A stretch of 45,284 nucleotides of DNA from Phycisphaeraceae bacterium (GTDB taxonomy: Bacteria; Planctomycetota; Phycisphaerae; Phycisphaerales; Zrk34), in the NCBI GenBank assembly GCA_028284925.1, contig JANQQT010000137.1, positions 1-45,284 on the forward strand. The letters are read 5' to 3'. This document shows positions 30,913 to 40,188 of this stretch, in pieces. The notes below the pieces were generated by a model. The model was given only the letters and a program-made list of their open reading frames with translations. It did not search any database and was not told the DNA's origin. Position 1 is the first letter of the stretch, and every line of letters begins with the position of its first letter. A program made the translations under genes and the position numbers.

Positions 30913-31290
30913 TTAGACGCGACGTTTTTTCCGCGGTCGGCAACCGTTGTGCGGGATGGCGGTGACGTCCTCAATGGCTGTGACCTTGAGTCCATTGTTC
31001 TGAAGTGCGGTGACGGCAGATTCGCGACCGGGACCAGGCCCGTTGATCTTGGCCTCTAGCTCCTTAAGACCCATCTTCTTAACCTTCGATGCGACGGACT
31101 CAGCAGCGCGACTGGCAGCGAACGGCGTACTCTTACGAGCGCCCTTGAACCCGACCGTACCGGCGGAATCCCACGCAAGGACCTCTCCAGAGGGATCGGT
31201 AATCGTAATTTGCGTGTTGTTGTAGGTAGCGCGGACGTGGGCGATGCCTTTTCGAACATTTCGTCGTATTTTCTTAGCTTTCTTAGCCAT
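30913..31290 (-). CDS. rpsK: Ribosomal protein S11
   Basis: The 125-aa small-subunit platform protein shows [38 protein letters not shown] and the C-terminal [21 protein letters not shown] ending (here [17 protein letters not shown]). The ATG at 31290 gives the usual MAKK start; a longer frame upstream is not conserved. It follows rpsM by 69 nt. Confidence 0.98.
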   Translation of the reverse strand: MAKKAKKIRRNVRKGIAHVRATYNNTQITITDPSGEVLAWDSAGTVGFKGARKSTPFAASRAAESVASKVKKMGLKELEAKINGPGPGRESAVTALQNNGLKVTAIEDVTAIPHNGCRPRKKRRV

Positions 31291-31359
31291 GTTGTCTTCC
31301 GTATGCGAGAGAACGATGAAGCCCAAACTAGGCGACCGCGTTCATGGATATCAGGTTGA

Positions 31360-31737
31360 TTAGCCCTTAACGCCCTTCTTGCCGGCAACGGTTTTCTTCT
31401 TGCCCTTACGCGTACGGGCATTGGTCTGGGTTCGCTGACCTCGGACAGGAAGACCGCGTCGGTGACGGTCACCGCGATAACTTCGGATTTCCTTAAGCCG
31501 CTGAATATTCTGCTGAAGCTGGCGTCGAAGCGAACCCTCAACGATGTAATTGGCTTCGATGACGGCAGCTATCTGCGCCAGATGCTCGTCGCTGAGTTCA
31601 CGGGCACGGGTATTGCCTTCAATCCCGACTTCGGCGCAGATCGCGTCGGCAAACTTGGGACCAACCCCATAGATGTACCGCAACGCGATACGAATCTGTT
31701 TGTTATCCGGAATATCAACACCGGCGATACGTGGCAT
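31360..31737 (-). CDS. rpsM: Ribosomal protein S13
   Basis: The 125-aa protein of the small-subunit head contacts the P-site tRNA and L5. [26 protein letters not shown] and [20 protein letters not shown] are diagnostic, as is the basic tail with [11 protein letters not shown]. It follows rpmJ by 63 nt, the classic infA-rpmJ-rpsM-rpsK order. Confidence 0.98.
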   Translation of the reverse strand: MPRIAGVDIPDNKQIRIALRYIYGVGPKFADAICAEVGIEGNTRARELSDEHLAQIAAVIEANYIVEGSLRRQLQQNIQRLKEIRSYRGDRHRRGLPVRGQRTQTNARTRKGKKKTVAGKKGVKG

Positions 31738-31800
31738 AACGACGCTCCTTGGCAGTCTTATAGTCGCCCGACCCAGCCGGGCGTATTCAGGGAAGTCTTT

Positions 31801-31914
31801 TTAGCCCTGACGTTGTTTGTGTTTCGGGTTCTTGCAGATCACACGTACGACGCCTTTGCGTCGAATGACCTTGCAGTGCTCACAAATCCGTTTTACGCTA
31901 GCTCGAACTTTCAT
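31801..31914 (-). CDS. rpmJ: Ribosomal protein L36
   Basis: A 37-aa zinc-ribbon protein of the large subunit: [20 protein letters not shown], then [17 protein letters not shown]. The zinc ligands Cys11, Cys14, Cys27 and His32 are all present, so this is the zinc-binding (C+) form. It was found by direct translation between infA and rpsM; the gaps are 41 and 63 nt. Confidence 0.97.
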   Translation of the reverse strand: MKVRASVKRICEHCKVIRRKGVVRVICKNPKHKQRQG

Positions 31915-31955
31915 GATCGTACCTCGCCATCGGCGATTGGGGGCGACGCAAAGGC

Positions 31956-32171
31956 TCAGTGCCGATACGTGATACGCCCTTTGGTCAGGTCATACGGACT
32001 GATTTCGACGGTGACCTTGTCGCCGGGCACGATACGAATGTAGTGCATTCGCATTTTGCCGGCCAAGTGGGCCAGAACTTCGTGCCCGTTCTCCAGCTTG
32101 CACTTGAACATGGCGTTCGGGAGCGCATCGGTGACTTCCGCATCGACCTGTATCTTGTCTTCTTTGGCCAT
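31956..32171 (-). CDS. infA: Translation initiation factor IF-1
   Basis: The 71-aa OB-fold factor binds the ribosomal A site during initiation. [36 protein letters not shown] and the C-terminal [12 protein letters not shown] are typical. It follows map by 22 nt and precedes rpmJ. Confidence 0.98.
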   Translation of the reverse strand: MAKEDKIQVDAEVTDALPNAMFKCKLENGHEVLAHLAGKMRMHYIRIVPGDKVTVEISPYDLTKGRITYRH

Positions 32172-32193
32172 AAGCCCTTTCGTGATTCGACGG

Positions 32194-32976
32194 TCAATTG
32201 CCGTCGGTCAATACCTCGCAACCGTCTTCGGTTACGGCAATGGTGTGTTCGTAGTGGGCGGCGGGTTTGCCGTCTTTCGTTACGACAGTCCAGCCATCAG
32301 AGGCCACACGAACCTGTTCACTACCCAGCGTGCACATCGGTTCAATCGCGAGCACCATGCCGGGCTTGAGTTCTATGTCATGCCGAATGAGATCAGGCGA
32401 GACGAAATTGGGAACCTTCGGTTCCTCATGCATCTGCTGCCCGATGCCGTGGCCCACGAAATCGCGGACAACGCTCATTCCTTCAGCCTCGGCAAACGTT
32501 TGCATTTGCCGAGCGACCTGGCTCCATCTTCGGCCGGGTGCGACATTGTTTACGGCGATCTGAAGCACCTGCTCCGTCACATCGCAAAGTTTGCGCCATT
32601 TCCGGGCAACGTCACCCACAAGGATGGTCGTTGCCGAGTCTCCGCACCAGCCATCGATGCGAACGCCAAAATCTATGCTTACGATGTCACCGTCCTTGAT
32701 AACACGTGATCCGGGTATGCCGTGAACGACCTCCTCATTGACGGAGATGCAGGTCACAGCCGGAAAGGGCTTTACGCCGGGGCTTGGAGCAGGATAGTTC
32801 TTGAACAATCCCAAGCCACCCGATTCAGCCAGAACCGTTTCGGCTTCGGCGTCAATTTCCGCGGTCGTCACGCCGGGCTTGCAAGCCTCCCGACAACGCC
32901 TTAACGCTTCATGAACGACTCGTCCCGCTACACGCATTCGCTCGGTCTCACTACTCGTTTTCAAGCGAATTCCCAT
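32194..32976 (-). CDS. map: Methionine aminopeptidase, type I
   Basis: The 260-aa cytoplasmic metallopeptidase removes the N-terminal Met from new proteins. It has the pita-bread fold landmarks and all five metal ligands: [20 protein letters not shown] (two Asp), [19 protein letters not shown] (His), GMVLAIEPM (Glu) and [10 protein letters not shown] (Glu). No N-terminal zinc/SEC-C extension is present. It lies between secY and infA, where adk would also be expected in many bacteria but is absent here. The start is the ATG at 32976; no strong Shine-Dalgarno is visible. Confidence 0.97.
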   Translation of the reverse strand: MGIRLKTSSETERMRVAGRVVHEALRRCREACKPGVTTAEIDAEAETVLAESGGLGLFKNYPAPSPGVKPFPAVTCISVNEEVVHGIPGSRVIKDGDIVSIDFGVRIDGWCGDSATTILVGDVARKWRKLCDVTEQVLQIAVNNVAPGRRWSQVARQMQTFAEAEGMSVVRDFVGHGIGQQMHEEPKVPNFVSPDLIRHDIELKPGMVLAIEPMCTLGSEQVRVASDGWTVVTKDGKPAAHYEHTIAVTEDGCEVLTDGN

Positions 32977-33103
32977 GAGCGTGGCGTGTCGTCCTTCGGT
33001 CTATCTCGCGTTTTGCCCCACCTTCGGGGGTTTTGCGCGAATCGTGTATTCTTGACTCCAATCGACCGATAGTCCATCATCGGTCCATCAGATTGTGCAT
33101 TTC

Positions 33104-34510
33104 CTACGAGCGCGCCCCTCGTATACGCGGGCCTTTCCCGCCATCCCCCGTACTCAGGAAGCCCTGATAGTTTCGCATCAGCAGATTGGCCTCAATACGC
33201 TGGACAAAGTCCAACGCAACACTGACCGTAATCAGGAGACCCGTTCCTCCCAGGAAGCTGGAGACATAGAACGGAATCCCGAACGCGCTACTGATGATCG
33301 TCGGAACGACCGCAATGACCGCAAGAAAGCCCGCTCCAACATACGTGATGCGCTCCATCACACGCTCGAGATAGTCGGCGGTCCGGGGACCGGGCCGCAA
33401 ACCGGGAATAAAACTCCCGTGATCCCGAAGCTGCTCCGCCATTTCACGCGGCTGGAACTGGACACTCGTCCAGAAGTAGGCAAAGAAGTAAATCATAATG
33501 ATATAAACAAAGACGTAGAGGAATTTGAATCCCCCGGTCATGCTCAATTCTTCACCGAGGAATTCAGTGACGCTGTCACCAAACGCAGTGTTCAACCAAG
33601 GGAAAATAATCGCCGGGAACATCATCAGTGATGAAGCAAAGATGATGGGCATAACGCCGCCATGATTAACGCGAAGCGGAAGATAGCTTCTTTGGCCGCC
33701 ATAGACGCGACGTCCACGGGTATGCTTCGCCTGCTGGACGGGAATACGACGCTGCCCCTGAGTGATCAACACAGTCCCCGCGGTGACAAATACGAACGCC
33801 GCAATCAGGAAGATGACCTTCATGGGCGAGACCGTCTTGCTGGGATCGGCGCCAACGGTCATGGAAAAATTGGAAATGACCCACCCCACAGCCTGAGGCA
33901 TGCTTGCAACAATCCCAGCGGTAATGATCAGCGAAGCACCGTTGCCAAGACCATACTTATCAATTTGCTCACCAAGCCACATCAGGAACATGGTTCCTGT
34001 GGTCATACCGAGGATGCCGGTGAACCAGAAGGAGAATGTTCCGTTCCAATCGGGATAAACGAGCCCCTGCGACTGAAAGTACTTGAGATAAAAGACGGAT
34101 TGAATCAGACAGAGGCCAAACGTGGCGTATCGCGTGTATTCCTGTATCTTCTGCCGACCTGCCGGGCCTTCCTTCTGAAGGTTCTTGAGCGGCTCGAGCA
34201 CTGTGGCGAGCAACTGAAAGATAATGGCGGCGGAAATATAGGGGAGAATACCCAATCCAAAAAGCGTGCTTTGCCCAAGCGAGCCACCGGTAAACATACT
34301 CACAAACTGGGCCACATCGCGAAACGCGCCCAATGCCGAGCCGGATGACGCGGAGGCGGCTTTTTCGAAGTATTGCTCAAGCGCGCCCTGGTTAACGGAG
34401 GGGAGGGGAATCCAGAATCCAATGCGATAGATGACCAGCATGCCGATGGTGAACAGCAAACGGTTTCGCAACTCGGGAACTTTAAAGATATTAATAAACG
34501 CTTGGAACAT
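33104..34510 (-). CDS. secY: Preprotein translocase subunit SecY
   Basis: The 468-aa channel subunit of the Sec translocon has ten predicted membrane helices. Recognisable parts are PELRNRLLFTIGMLVIYRIG at the N-terminus, LFGLGILPYISAAIIFQLL (helix 2), the arginine-rich cytoplasmic loop QGQRRIPVQQAKHTRGRRVY, LRVNHGGVMPIIFASSLMMF and the C-terminal VQRIEANLLMRNYQGFL. It is slightly longer than E. coli SecY (443 aa). It follows rplO by 36 nt. Confidence 0.98.
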   Translation of the reverse strand: MFQAFINIFKVPELRNRLLFTIGMLVIYRIGFWIPLPSVNQGALEQYFEKAASASSGSALGAFRDVAQFVSMFTGGSLGQSTLFGLGILPYISAAIIFQLLATVLEPLKNLQKEGPAGRQKIQEYTRYATFGLCLIQSVFYLKYFQSQGLVYPDWNGTFSFWFTGILGMTTGTMFLMWLGEQIDKYGLGNGASLIITAGIVASMPQAVGWVISNFSMTVGADPSKTVSPMKVIFLIAAFVFVTAGTVLITQGQRRIPVQQAKHTRGRRVYGGQRSYLPLRVNHGGVMPIIFASSLMMFPAIIFPWLNTAFGDSVTEFLGEELSMTGGFKFLYVFVYIIMIYFFAYFWTSVQFQPREMAEQLRDHGSFIPGLRPGPRTADYLERVMERITYVGAGFLAVIAVVPTIISSAFGIPFYVSSFLGGTGLLITVSVALDFVQRIEANLLMRNYQGFLSTGDGGKGPRIRGARS

Positions 34511-34546
34511 AGACCCAACCTATATCAGGTGGTTGACAGCGTTAGG

Positions 34547-34999
34547 TTACGCCACGGTGCAGGTTCCGCCGGCCGCCTCGATTTTCTTGACGGCTCCGGA
34601 CGAAAACTTCGCCGCAGTCACATTGAGTTTTTTCGTCAATTCGCCTTCGCCGAGGATCTTGATCGGCAACTTCAGGTCATGCACAAGCCCGACCTTGACG
34701 AGCGCGTCGCCCGAAACATCAGCGCCGGATTCAAACCGCTCTTCGAGTGAGCTGACATTGACAATATTGAAATACTTCCGGAAAACGGAGTTATTAAACC
34801 CACGTTTGGGGATACGTCGGAAATATTGGATCTGGCCGCCCTCATACAGCGGATGCTGCTGGCTACCGCTACCGGCACGCTGACCGGCGCCCTTGTGGCC
34901 TCGAGACGAGGTTTTACCCCAACCCGAACCATGGCCGCGACCAACACGACGGGCCTGCTTGTTTTTGCCAACCTTCTTGGTGATCTCATGAATCATCAT
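34547..34999 (-). CDS. rplO: Ribosomal protein L15
   Basis: The 150-aa large-subunit assembly protein has the Gly/Arg-rich N-terminus RRVGRGHGSGWGKTSSRGHK, then GGQIQYFRRIPKRGFNN and a C-terminal VTAAKFSSGAVKKIEAAGGT. It follows rpsE by 60 nt. rpmD (L30), which normally lies between rpsE and rplO, is absent, and the 60-nt gap is too short to hide it. Confidence 0.97.
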   Translation of the reverse strand: MMIHEITKKVGKNKQARRVGRGHGSGWGKTSSRGHKGAGQRAGSGSQQHPLYEGGQIQYFRRIPKRGFNNSVFRKYFNIVNVSSLEERFESGADVSGDALVKVGLVHDLKLPIKILGEGELTKKLNVTAAKFSSGAVKKIEAAGGTCTVA

Positions 35000-35059
35000 G
35001 GCGGTACGCTCAATTCCATTACGCCCGAAAGCCGGGCATGTTTTAATCGCAATTCAAAA

Positions 35060-35842
35060 TCACGAGGGGTTTTCATTCGATTCGGGCTTGTCGGTTGCGG
35101 GAGCCTCAGGTGTTTCCGGGGGGGCTTCGGGAGCCGATGCTGACTCGCTAGGCGTCTCTGCCGCAACGGTTGCTTCAGCCGAAGCCTCTGCAGGTGTCGC
35201 GGCTTCAGGTTTATCTTTGCCCTTACCTCTACCCTTGCCCTTGCCTTTACCCTTGCCCTTTCTATCGTCTTCCTGCTTCGCCGGGGCCGCCGGTTCGGGA
35301 CGGGCGACCGGTGCAAAACGTTGACCGGCTTCAAGGATTTCATCAACGTGAGTCTTTTCGATCTTCACACCCCGAAGCTCTTCGATGGTTTTCTTGGATC
35401 GCACGTTCAAAAGCCCGTCAAGCACAGCCTTGGCAAGGTTCTTCTGGTTCGTCGAGCCGTGTGACTTGGTAAGAATGTCCTTCACACCTGCCAGTTCCAG
35501 AACAGCACGGGCCGTTCCTCCGGCAATTACACCGGTACCCGGACTCGCGGGAACCAGACGAATCTCCGCAGCGCCGAAGCGACCGGTGGATTGATGCGGA
35601 ATCGTTCCACCCTGCAAAGTCAGCTTCTGGATATTCTTCCGGGCGGCCTTCTGGGCTTTTTCGATCGCGGCAGGCACACCCGGTGCCTTACCGTAGCCCA
35701 AACCGACACCACCATTACGATCGCCAACAGCGACCAGCGCGCCGAAACTGAAGCGTCGTCCACCCTTCACAGTGGCGGCCGTACGGTAAATGCCGATCGT
35801 GGTCGACTCTAATCCTGGTGCTTCTTCGATGAACTCTGCCAT
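35060..35842 (-). CDS. rpsE: Ribosomal protein S5 with long C-terminal extension
   Basis: Small-subunit protein involved in decoding accuracy and mRNA unwinding. The core (residues 1-178) has ATVKGGRRFSFGALVAVGDR, GVGLGYGKAPGVPAAIEKAQ and SHGSTNQKNLAKAVLDGL. At 260 aa it is about 90 residues longer than E. coli S5 (167 aa). The extra part is a KGKGKG block (195-211) followed by a Pro/Ala/Glu/Ser tail (212-260). The tail is in frame and ends at a normal stop, so it is not a sequencing artefact of fusion with rpmD. Confidence 0.97.
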   Translation of the reverse strand: MAEFIEEAPGLESTTIGIYRTAATVKGGRRFSFGALVAVGDRNGGVGLGYGKAPGVPAAIEKAQKAARKNIQKLTLQGGTIPHQSTGRFGAAEIRLVPASPGTGVIAGGTARAVLELAGVKDILTKSHGSTNQKNLAKAVLDGLLNVRSKKTIEELRGVKIEKTHVDEILEAGQRFAPVARPEPAAPAKQEDDRKGKGKGKGKGRGKGKDKPEAATPAEASAEATVAAETPSESASAPEAPPETPEAPATDKPESNENPS

Positions 35843-35909
35843 GTATCTATCCAGTCAGTGGCTTGTTTCGAATGACGGACACGTTGCCGCCACCCATATG
35901 CCTTGGGGG

Positions 35910-36260
35910 TTAGAATTTCAATCCGCCTTCTCGGGCAGCGTCGGCCAGGGCTTTGACGCGACCGTGATATCGACTTCCACCGCGATCAAACTTAACGACC
36001 TCGACGCCGGCGGCCTTGGCCTTCTCCGCGATCAACGTGCCGACCTGCTTGGCGGCTTCCACATTCCAGCCCTTCTCCAGCGAACGGCTTGAAGCGGACG
36101 CGAGCGTCTTGCCATCAACATCATTAATGACCTGAACGTAGATCTGCTTGTTGGATCGATAGACCGCCATGCGCGGTCGCTCGACCGTACCAAAGATTCG
36201 CCTGCGAATCCCGCGGCGGCGGCGAACTTTCTGTTGAGATTTAAGTACGTTTTTATCCAT
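35910..36260 (-). CDS. rplR: Ribosomal protein L18
   Basis: The 116-aa protein binds 5S rRNA with L5. [38 protein letters not shown] and the ending [19 protein letters not shown] are typical. The ATG at 36260 has GAGGA upstream and gives the family N-terminus [20 protein letters not shown]; the frame stays open 21 codons further to the rplF stop, but that part is not conserved. Confidence 0.97.
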   Translation of the reverse strand: MDKNVLKSQQKVRRRRGIRRRIFGTVERPRMAVYRSNKQIYVQVINDVDGKTLASASSRSLEKGWNVEAAKQVGTLIAEKAKAAGVEVVKFDRGGSRYHGRVKALADAAREGGLKF

Positions 36261-36322
36261 TCGAGTATCCTCGCCGTGTGCCCGACCCATAAGAGCCGAA
36301 CGGACGGTCTTACCGACGGCCA

Positions 36323-36871
36323 TTAACCACCGGTTGCAAACGCCTTACCTTCCTTACGGACAATGACTTCATCCGCATACTTGATGCCCTTGGCGTTATA
36401 AGGCTCCGGCGGTCGCTGGGCACGAACCTTGGCGGCAAATTCACCAACCGCCTGCTTATCCGTGCCCGAAACCTTGACACGCGCGCCGGAAACCTCAACA
36501 TCGACCCCCATAGGAATATCCAGTTTTCGCGTATCGGCATAACCGACATTCAGCGCGAGCGTTCGGCCCTGCACGTTGGCGTTCCAACCAACACCATTGA
36601 TATCCAGATCTTTCTGGAAGCCCGCCGTCACACCGACGACCATGTTGTTAATCAGGGCACGGGTCATACCCCAAAACGCGCGTGTTGCTTTAGCGTCGTC
36701 GACACCTGCGACTTCGATCTGCTTGTCATCATTGTTGACCGTCACCGTGACCTCGGGGCGATGGTCCATCGTCAGTGTCCCCTTGGGGCCTTGCACGGTC
36801 ACCGTGCCGGCCGCAACCGTGACGGTCACGCCTGAGGCCAGGGGAATGGGTTTTTTACCGATGCGACTCAT
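36323..36871 (-). CDS. rplF: Ribosomal protein L6
   Basis: The 182-aa protein sits near the factor-binding site of the large subunit. Its two similar domains show [56 protein letters not shown] and the C-terminal [19 protein letters not shown]. Length is typical. It lies 62 nt before rplR. Confidence 0.98.
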   Translation of the reverse strand: MSRIGKKPIPLASGVTVTVAAGTVTVQGPKGTLTMDHRPEVTVTVNNDDKQIEVAGVDDAKATRAFWGMTRALINNMVVGVTAGFQKDLDINGVGWNANVQGRTLALNVGYADTRKLDIPMGVDVEVSGARVKVSGTDKQAVGEFAAKVRAQRPPEPYNAKGIKYADEVIVRKEGKAFATGG

Positions 36872-36921
36872 GATTCAATCTCAAACTTTCGACGTCCGTG
36901 ACGCCGTGGTTATCAGCAAAA

Positions 36922-37320
36922 TTACTCTACAGTGCACAGGAGTTCACCGCCGACGCTTTTTTCGCGTGCCTGGCGATCTGAAAGAACACCGCTGGACGTG
37001 GACACGATGGCAATCCCGAGACCGTCAAGCGGACGCGGTAGATCGTTCACCTTGGAATAGACGCGACAGCCGGGTTTGGAAACGCGTTGGATCGCGTGGA
37101 TGACCTGTTCACCACGCTCACCATAGCGAAGCTGGACGCGAATCAGGCCTTGCTTGCCGTCCTCAATGGTGTCGTAGTCGTTGATGTAACCCTCTTCCTT
37201 CAGCACGCGTGCAATACCGGTGCAGATTTTGGAACGCAAAACCATAACCTGCTTATTGTGATTGCGCACCGCGTTTCGGATTCGGGTGAGCATGTCGGCG
37301 ATAGGGTCGCTCATTGACAT
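36922..37320 (-). CDS. rpsH: Ribosomal protein S8
   Basis: The 132-aa central-domain protein binds 16S helix 21. MSDPIADMLTRIRNAVRNHN, IQRVSKPGCRVYSKVNDLPR and GIAIVSTSSGVLSDRQAREK are diagnostic, as is the C-terminal GGELLCTVE. Two ATGs, at 37320 and 37314, are possible starts; GGAG lies upstream of both. In E. coli the equivalent protein represses the spc operon. Confidence 0.98.
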   Translation of the reverse strand: MSMSDPIADMLTRIRNAVRNHNKQVMVLRSKICTGIARVLKEEGYINDYDTIEDGKQGLIRVQLRYGERGEQVIHAIQRVSKPGCRVYSKVNDLPRPLDGLGIAIVSTSSGVLSDRQAREKSVGGELLCTVE

Positions 37321-37378
37321 TGGGGCATATCTCCAATCGTCGACCTTAATTCGGTCGCGATCCTGTGTGATTCGTGAA

Positions 37379-37648
37379 TTACCAACTGGCCTTTCGCATA
37401 CCCGGGATCTTGCCTTCCAGGGCCAGCTCCCGCAGCTTGATGCGCGAAATCTTGAGCTTGCGGTAAACGCCGCGGGAACGTCCGGTCAACGCGCAGAGAT
37501 TTCGAATGCGGGTTGGGCTGGCATCGCGGGGAAGTCGCGCAAGGGCCGCATAGTCACCGGCCTTCTTCAACTCCTCACGACGCGCTCGGTACTTGTCCAC
37601 CGTCTTGCGGACTCGATTCATTCTTTCAACTGTCGAACGGCTTGCCAT
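37379..37648 (-). CDS. rpsN: Ribosomal protein S14 (zinc-free form)
   Basis: The 89-aa protein of the small-subunit head has [20 protein letters not shown] and [20 protein letters not shown] plus [15 protein letters not shown]. It is the longer form without the CxxC...CxxC zinc motif. It follows rplE by 29 nt. Confidence 0.97.
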   Translation of the reverse strand: MASRSTVERMNRVRKTVDKYRARREELKKAGDYAALARLPRDASPTRIRNLCALTGRSRGVYRKLKISRIKLRELALEGKIPGMRKASW

Positions 37649-37677
37649 GGAGTGGCTCCTTACGTTTCAGCCAGGGC

Positions 37678-38244
37678 TTATTGGTCCTCAGGTCGCGTAA
37701 ACGGAACGCCCATCTCAGCCAGCAGGTAGCGACTTTTCTCGGCGTCCGAATTCGAAAACACAAAGTTAAAGTTCATCCCGTGCGTATATGACGCGTTGGC
37801 CATATTGATCTCAGGGAAAATACCCTGTTCGGTCACGCCGAAGGAGTAGTTCCCCGCCTTGTCAAAGCTCTTGTCCGACAGACCGCGGAAGTCCTTGATT
37901 CGCGGAACCGCAAGCGACACAAGTCGGTCAAAGAACTCCCACATGCGTGTACCCCGAAGCGTAACTTTGGCATGGGTGTACCAACCGTCACGTACTTTGA
38001 AGTTCGAGACGCTCTTCTTGGCTTTGAGAAGGACGGCTTTCTGTCCGGAGATCAGGGCAAGATCTTCCAGAACCTGATCCCGCACATGCGGACGCAGCTT
38101 CGAGCCATCCAGTTCGCGACCCATACCAACATTGATCACGATCTTTTCCAGCTTCGGCAGCGCCAGCCTGTTCTTGATGCCAAACTGCTCGGCCACCTTG
38201 CCGGTGACTTCTTCGCCAAACTTTGTTTTCATGCGTGGGACCAT
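37678..38244 (-). CDS. rplE: Ribosomal protein L5
   Basis: The 188-aa protein binds 5S rRNA and contacts P-site tRNA and S13. NRLALPKLEKIVINVGMGRE, ALISGQKAVLLKAKKSVSNF, GTRMWEFFDRLVSLAVPRIK and DFRGLSDKSFDKAGNYSFGV are typical, as is FPEINMANASYTHGMNFNFV. Length is slightly above the E. coli 179 aa. Confidence 0.98.
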   Translation of the reverse strand: MVPRMKTKFGEEVTGKVAEQFGIKNRLALPKLEKIVINVGMGRELDGSKLRPHVRDQVLEDLALISGQKAVLLKAKKSVSNFKVRDGWYTHAKVTLRGTRMWEFFDRLVSLAVPRIKDFRGLSDKSFDKAGNYSFGVTEQGIFPEINMANASYTHGMNFNFVFSNSDAEKSRYLLAEMGVPFTRPEDQ

Positions 38245-38270
38245 GATGTGCGTCCTTCGCCTTCTTTAAG

Positions 38271-38290
38271 CCCGTGGATCAACCCACGGG
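38271..38290. other. Hairpin in the rplX-rplE spacer
   Basis: CCCGTGG (38271-38277) and CCACGGG (38284-38290) form a 7-bp stem with a 6-nt loop in the 57-nt spacer. There is no T-run, so it is more likely a processing or translation-control element than a terminator. Confidence 0.35.
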
Positions 38291-38301
38291 GGTTTGGTTA
38301 G

Positions 38302-38643
38302 TTACTTCGCTTTCTTGAGCGTACTCAACACATCGCCGCCCTTGACGGCAATGCGAACCTTGGAACCGTCGGCCCGCGTCTCAAACCGGACACGCGTCGC
38401 CTGGGTCGTTCCCGTCGACTGGCTAACCGGCGAGACATTGGAAATGTGAATCGGCATTTCCTTTTCCACACGACCACCCTGCGGGTTGGCCTGGCTCGGC
38501 TTGACGTGACGGAGACGGCGATTGACGCCTTCCACGATCACACGGTCTTCCTTGGAAAGCACACGCAGCACTTTGCCAACCTTGCCGCGGTCATTCCCTG
38601 CGGTCACCTTCACCAGATCGCCTTTTATTACATGTCGAGGCAT
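38302..38643 (-). CDS. rplX: Ribosomal protein L24
   Basis: The 113-aa assembly initiator of the large subunit carries the KOW motif: GDLVKVTAGNDRGKVGKVLR, then VIVEGVNRRLRHVKPSQANP and GGRVEKEMPIHISNVSPV. The order rplN-rplX-rplE is standard. The rplN-rplX spacer is 53 nt. Confidence 0.98.
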   Translation of the reverse strand: MPRHVIKGDLVKVTAGNDRGKVGKVLRVLSKEDRVIVEGVNRRLRHVKPSQANPQGGRVEKEMPIHISNVSPVSQSTGTTQATRVRFETRADGSKVRIAVKGGDVLSTLKKAK

Positions 38644-38696
38644 GGCTCTATCGTCCTGTAACTCACCGCCAATTCCGGCGGCTTGAGTTTCGTCTC

Positions 38697-39083
38697 TCAG
38701 ATGACCTCGGAGGCCAGCGAAACGATTTTCATATAGTTCTTCTCACGCAACTCACGGGCGACCGCGCCAAAAATACGCGTCCCGCGCGGGTTGCCATCCT
38801 GATCGATAATCACCACCGCATTTCGATCAAACTTCACATAAGACCCATCCGTCCGACGCGTGGGATACTTCGTGCGAACCACCACGGCTGTGCAGATCTC
38901 ATGTTCCTTGACTTCACCGTTGGGCAGAGCCTTCTTGATGGTGACGATGACGCGATCACCGATGCGAGCCGTCTTGCGTGTGTACTGGCCGCGACCCGTA
39001 GATCCGCCCAGCACCCGAATCACCATCGCGGTCTTCGCGCCGGTGTTGTCCGCCACGTCTATTCTGCTTTCTTGTTGAATCAT
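38697..39083 (-). CDS. rplN: Ribosomal protein L14
   Basis: The 128-aa protein at the subunit interface shows [60 protein letters not shown] and [20 protein letters not shown]. It is a few residues longer than E. coli L14 (123 aa) and ends IVSLASEVI. Confidence 0.98.
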   Translation of the reverse strand: MIQQESRIDVADNTGAKTAMVIRVLGGSTGRGQYTRKTARIGDRVIVTIKKALPNGEVKEHEICTAVVVRTKYPTRRTDGSYVKFDRNAVVIIDQDGNPRGTRIFGAVARELREKNYMKIVSLASEVI

Positions 39084-39142
39084 GTTCCTGGCTCCGTGTA
39101 CGAACGGCGTCGGCCGAACGACACATCAACGGTGGTTCTTAA

Positions 39143-39436
39143 TTAGTCATCCGAACCCGGCGCTCGCTCGACAACGCGAACCAGACGCCAGTTCTTGGTC
39201 TTGCTCATCCGACGGCAGGGCGCAATCTCGACGCGATCACCTGCATTGGAGTCGTTATTCGGATCGTGAATATGCACGACGGTTCGTCGACGAACGTACT
39301 TGCCATACTTCGGCAGCTTCCGCATAAATTCGATCGCCACCGTGCGCGTCTTGTCCCGTTTATCGGAAACGACGCGACCGACCTTCGTACCGGTCAGTGG
39401 CTTGCGCTGGATAGTCGTCGCGGCGGGCGTGGTCAT
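39143..39436 (-). CDS. rpsQ: Ribosomal protein S17
   Basis: The 97-aa OB-fold protein of the small-subunit body has [40 protein letters not shown] and [20 protein letters not shown]. Its ATG overlaps the rpmC stop by 4 bp (ATGA), the only overlap in the cluster, so the pair is translationally coupled. Confidence 0.97.
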   Translation of the reverse strand: MTTPAATTIQRKPLTGTKVGRVVSDKRDKTRTVAIEFMRKLPKYGKYVRRRTVVHIHDPNNDSNAGDRVEIAPCRRMSKTKNWRLVRVVERAPGSDD

Positions 39437-39645
39437 GAATTAGTCTCCGCTTTCTCAGCCGCCAATTCGCGACTGCGCTTCTCGGTCAACAAGCGAGCCA
39501 CATCGCGGCGCGCCTTACCCAACTGCGTCGGGTCCTCGAGTTTCTCCGTCACCGCCTGAGATTTGAGGTCATACAGGTGGCGACGAATTCGATCCAACTC
39601 AACATGGATCTCTTCATCCGTCATTTTGCGAACTTCTTCGGACAT
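39433..39645 (-). CDS. rpmC: Ribosomal protein L29
   Basis: The 70-aa helical-hairpin protein near the tunnel exit shows [40 protein letters not shown] and [16 protein letters not shown]. The ATG at 39645 (MSEEVRKM) is preferred for length; ATGs at 39663 and 39660 in the same frame are possible. Its stop overlaps the rpsQ start. Confidence 0.94.
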   Translation of the reverse strand: MSEEVRKMTDEEIHVELDRIRRHLYDLKSQAVTEKLEDPTQLGKARRDVARLLTEKRSRELAAEKAETNS

Positions 39646-39715
39646 TGTCTTGCGTCTCATCATGGCCCGTCTTCAGGCCTGTTTCGCTCGCCAAAGCTTC
39701 TTCAACTCACCCGAA

Positions 39716-40135
39716 TTACACGTTCGGGCGACGATGGACCATGCGGCATCGGAACGGCATCTTCTGGGCAATACGTGCCAGCGCCTGCTTGGCCATCGCC
39801 TCAGGCACACCGCCGATTTCAAAAAGGATTCGACCGGGGCGAATCACCGCCGCCCAGTAATCGGTCTCCGCCTTACCTTTACCCATTCGAGTCTCCAAAG
39901 GCTTCTTGGAGATTGGCTTATCCGGGAAAACCCGAATGTAAATCTTTCCTTCACGACGCAGGAAGTGAGTCGCGGCGATACGACCGGCCTCGATCTGCCG
40001 GGCCGACATCCAGCCGCCTTCCATCGCCTGAATCCCATACTCCCCGAACGCCACGTAATTACCCTTCGTCGCCTTGCGATCGCGGCAGCGTCGCATCGAC
40101 TTGCGGTACTTAACTCGTTTGGGCATCATTGCCAT
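39716..40135 (-). CDS. rplP: Ribosomal protein L16
   Basis: The 139-aa protein organises the A-site side of the peptidyl transferase centre. MMPKRVKYRKSMRRCRDRKA, FGEYGIQAMEGGWMSARQIE, IRVFPDKPISKKPLETRMGK and GGVPEAMAKQALARIAQKMP are typical. The start MAMMPKR resembles the usual MALMPKR, supporting the ATG at 40135. Confidence 0.98.
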   Translation of the reverse strand: MAMMPKRVKYRKSMRRCRDRKATKGNYVAFGEYGIQAMEGGWMSARQIEAGRIAATHFLRREGKIYIRVFPDKPISKKPLETRMGKGKAETDYWAAVIRPGRILFEIGGVPEAMAKQALARIAQKMPFRCRMVHRRPNV

Positions 40136-40188
40136 GATCTATACTCCTGCGAGCCTCGCGGCAATCGCGGTGGGAATCCTTCGCTTGC

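Noticed and set aside
30737..30943. 69-residue N-terminal extension of rpoA
   Set aside because: It is not part of the alpha subunit, and the ATG at 30736 has a strong AGGAGA sequence.
34997..35062. A hidden rpmD (L30) between rpsE and rplO
   Set aside because: The gap is only 60 nt, too short for a protein of about 60 residues, and no overlapping frame shows L30 motifs.
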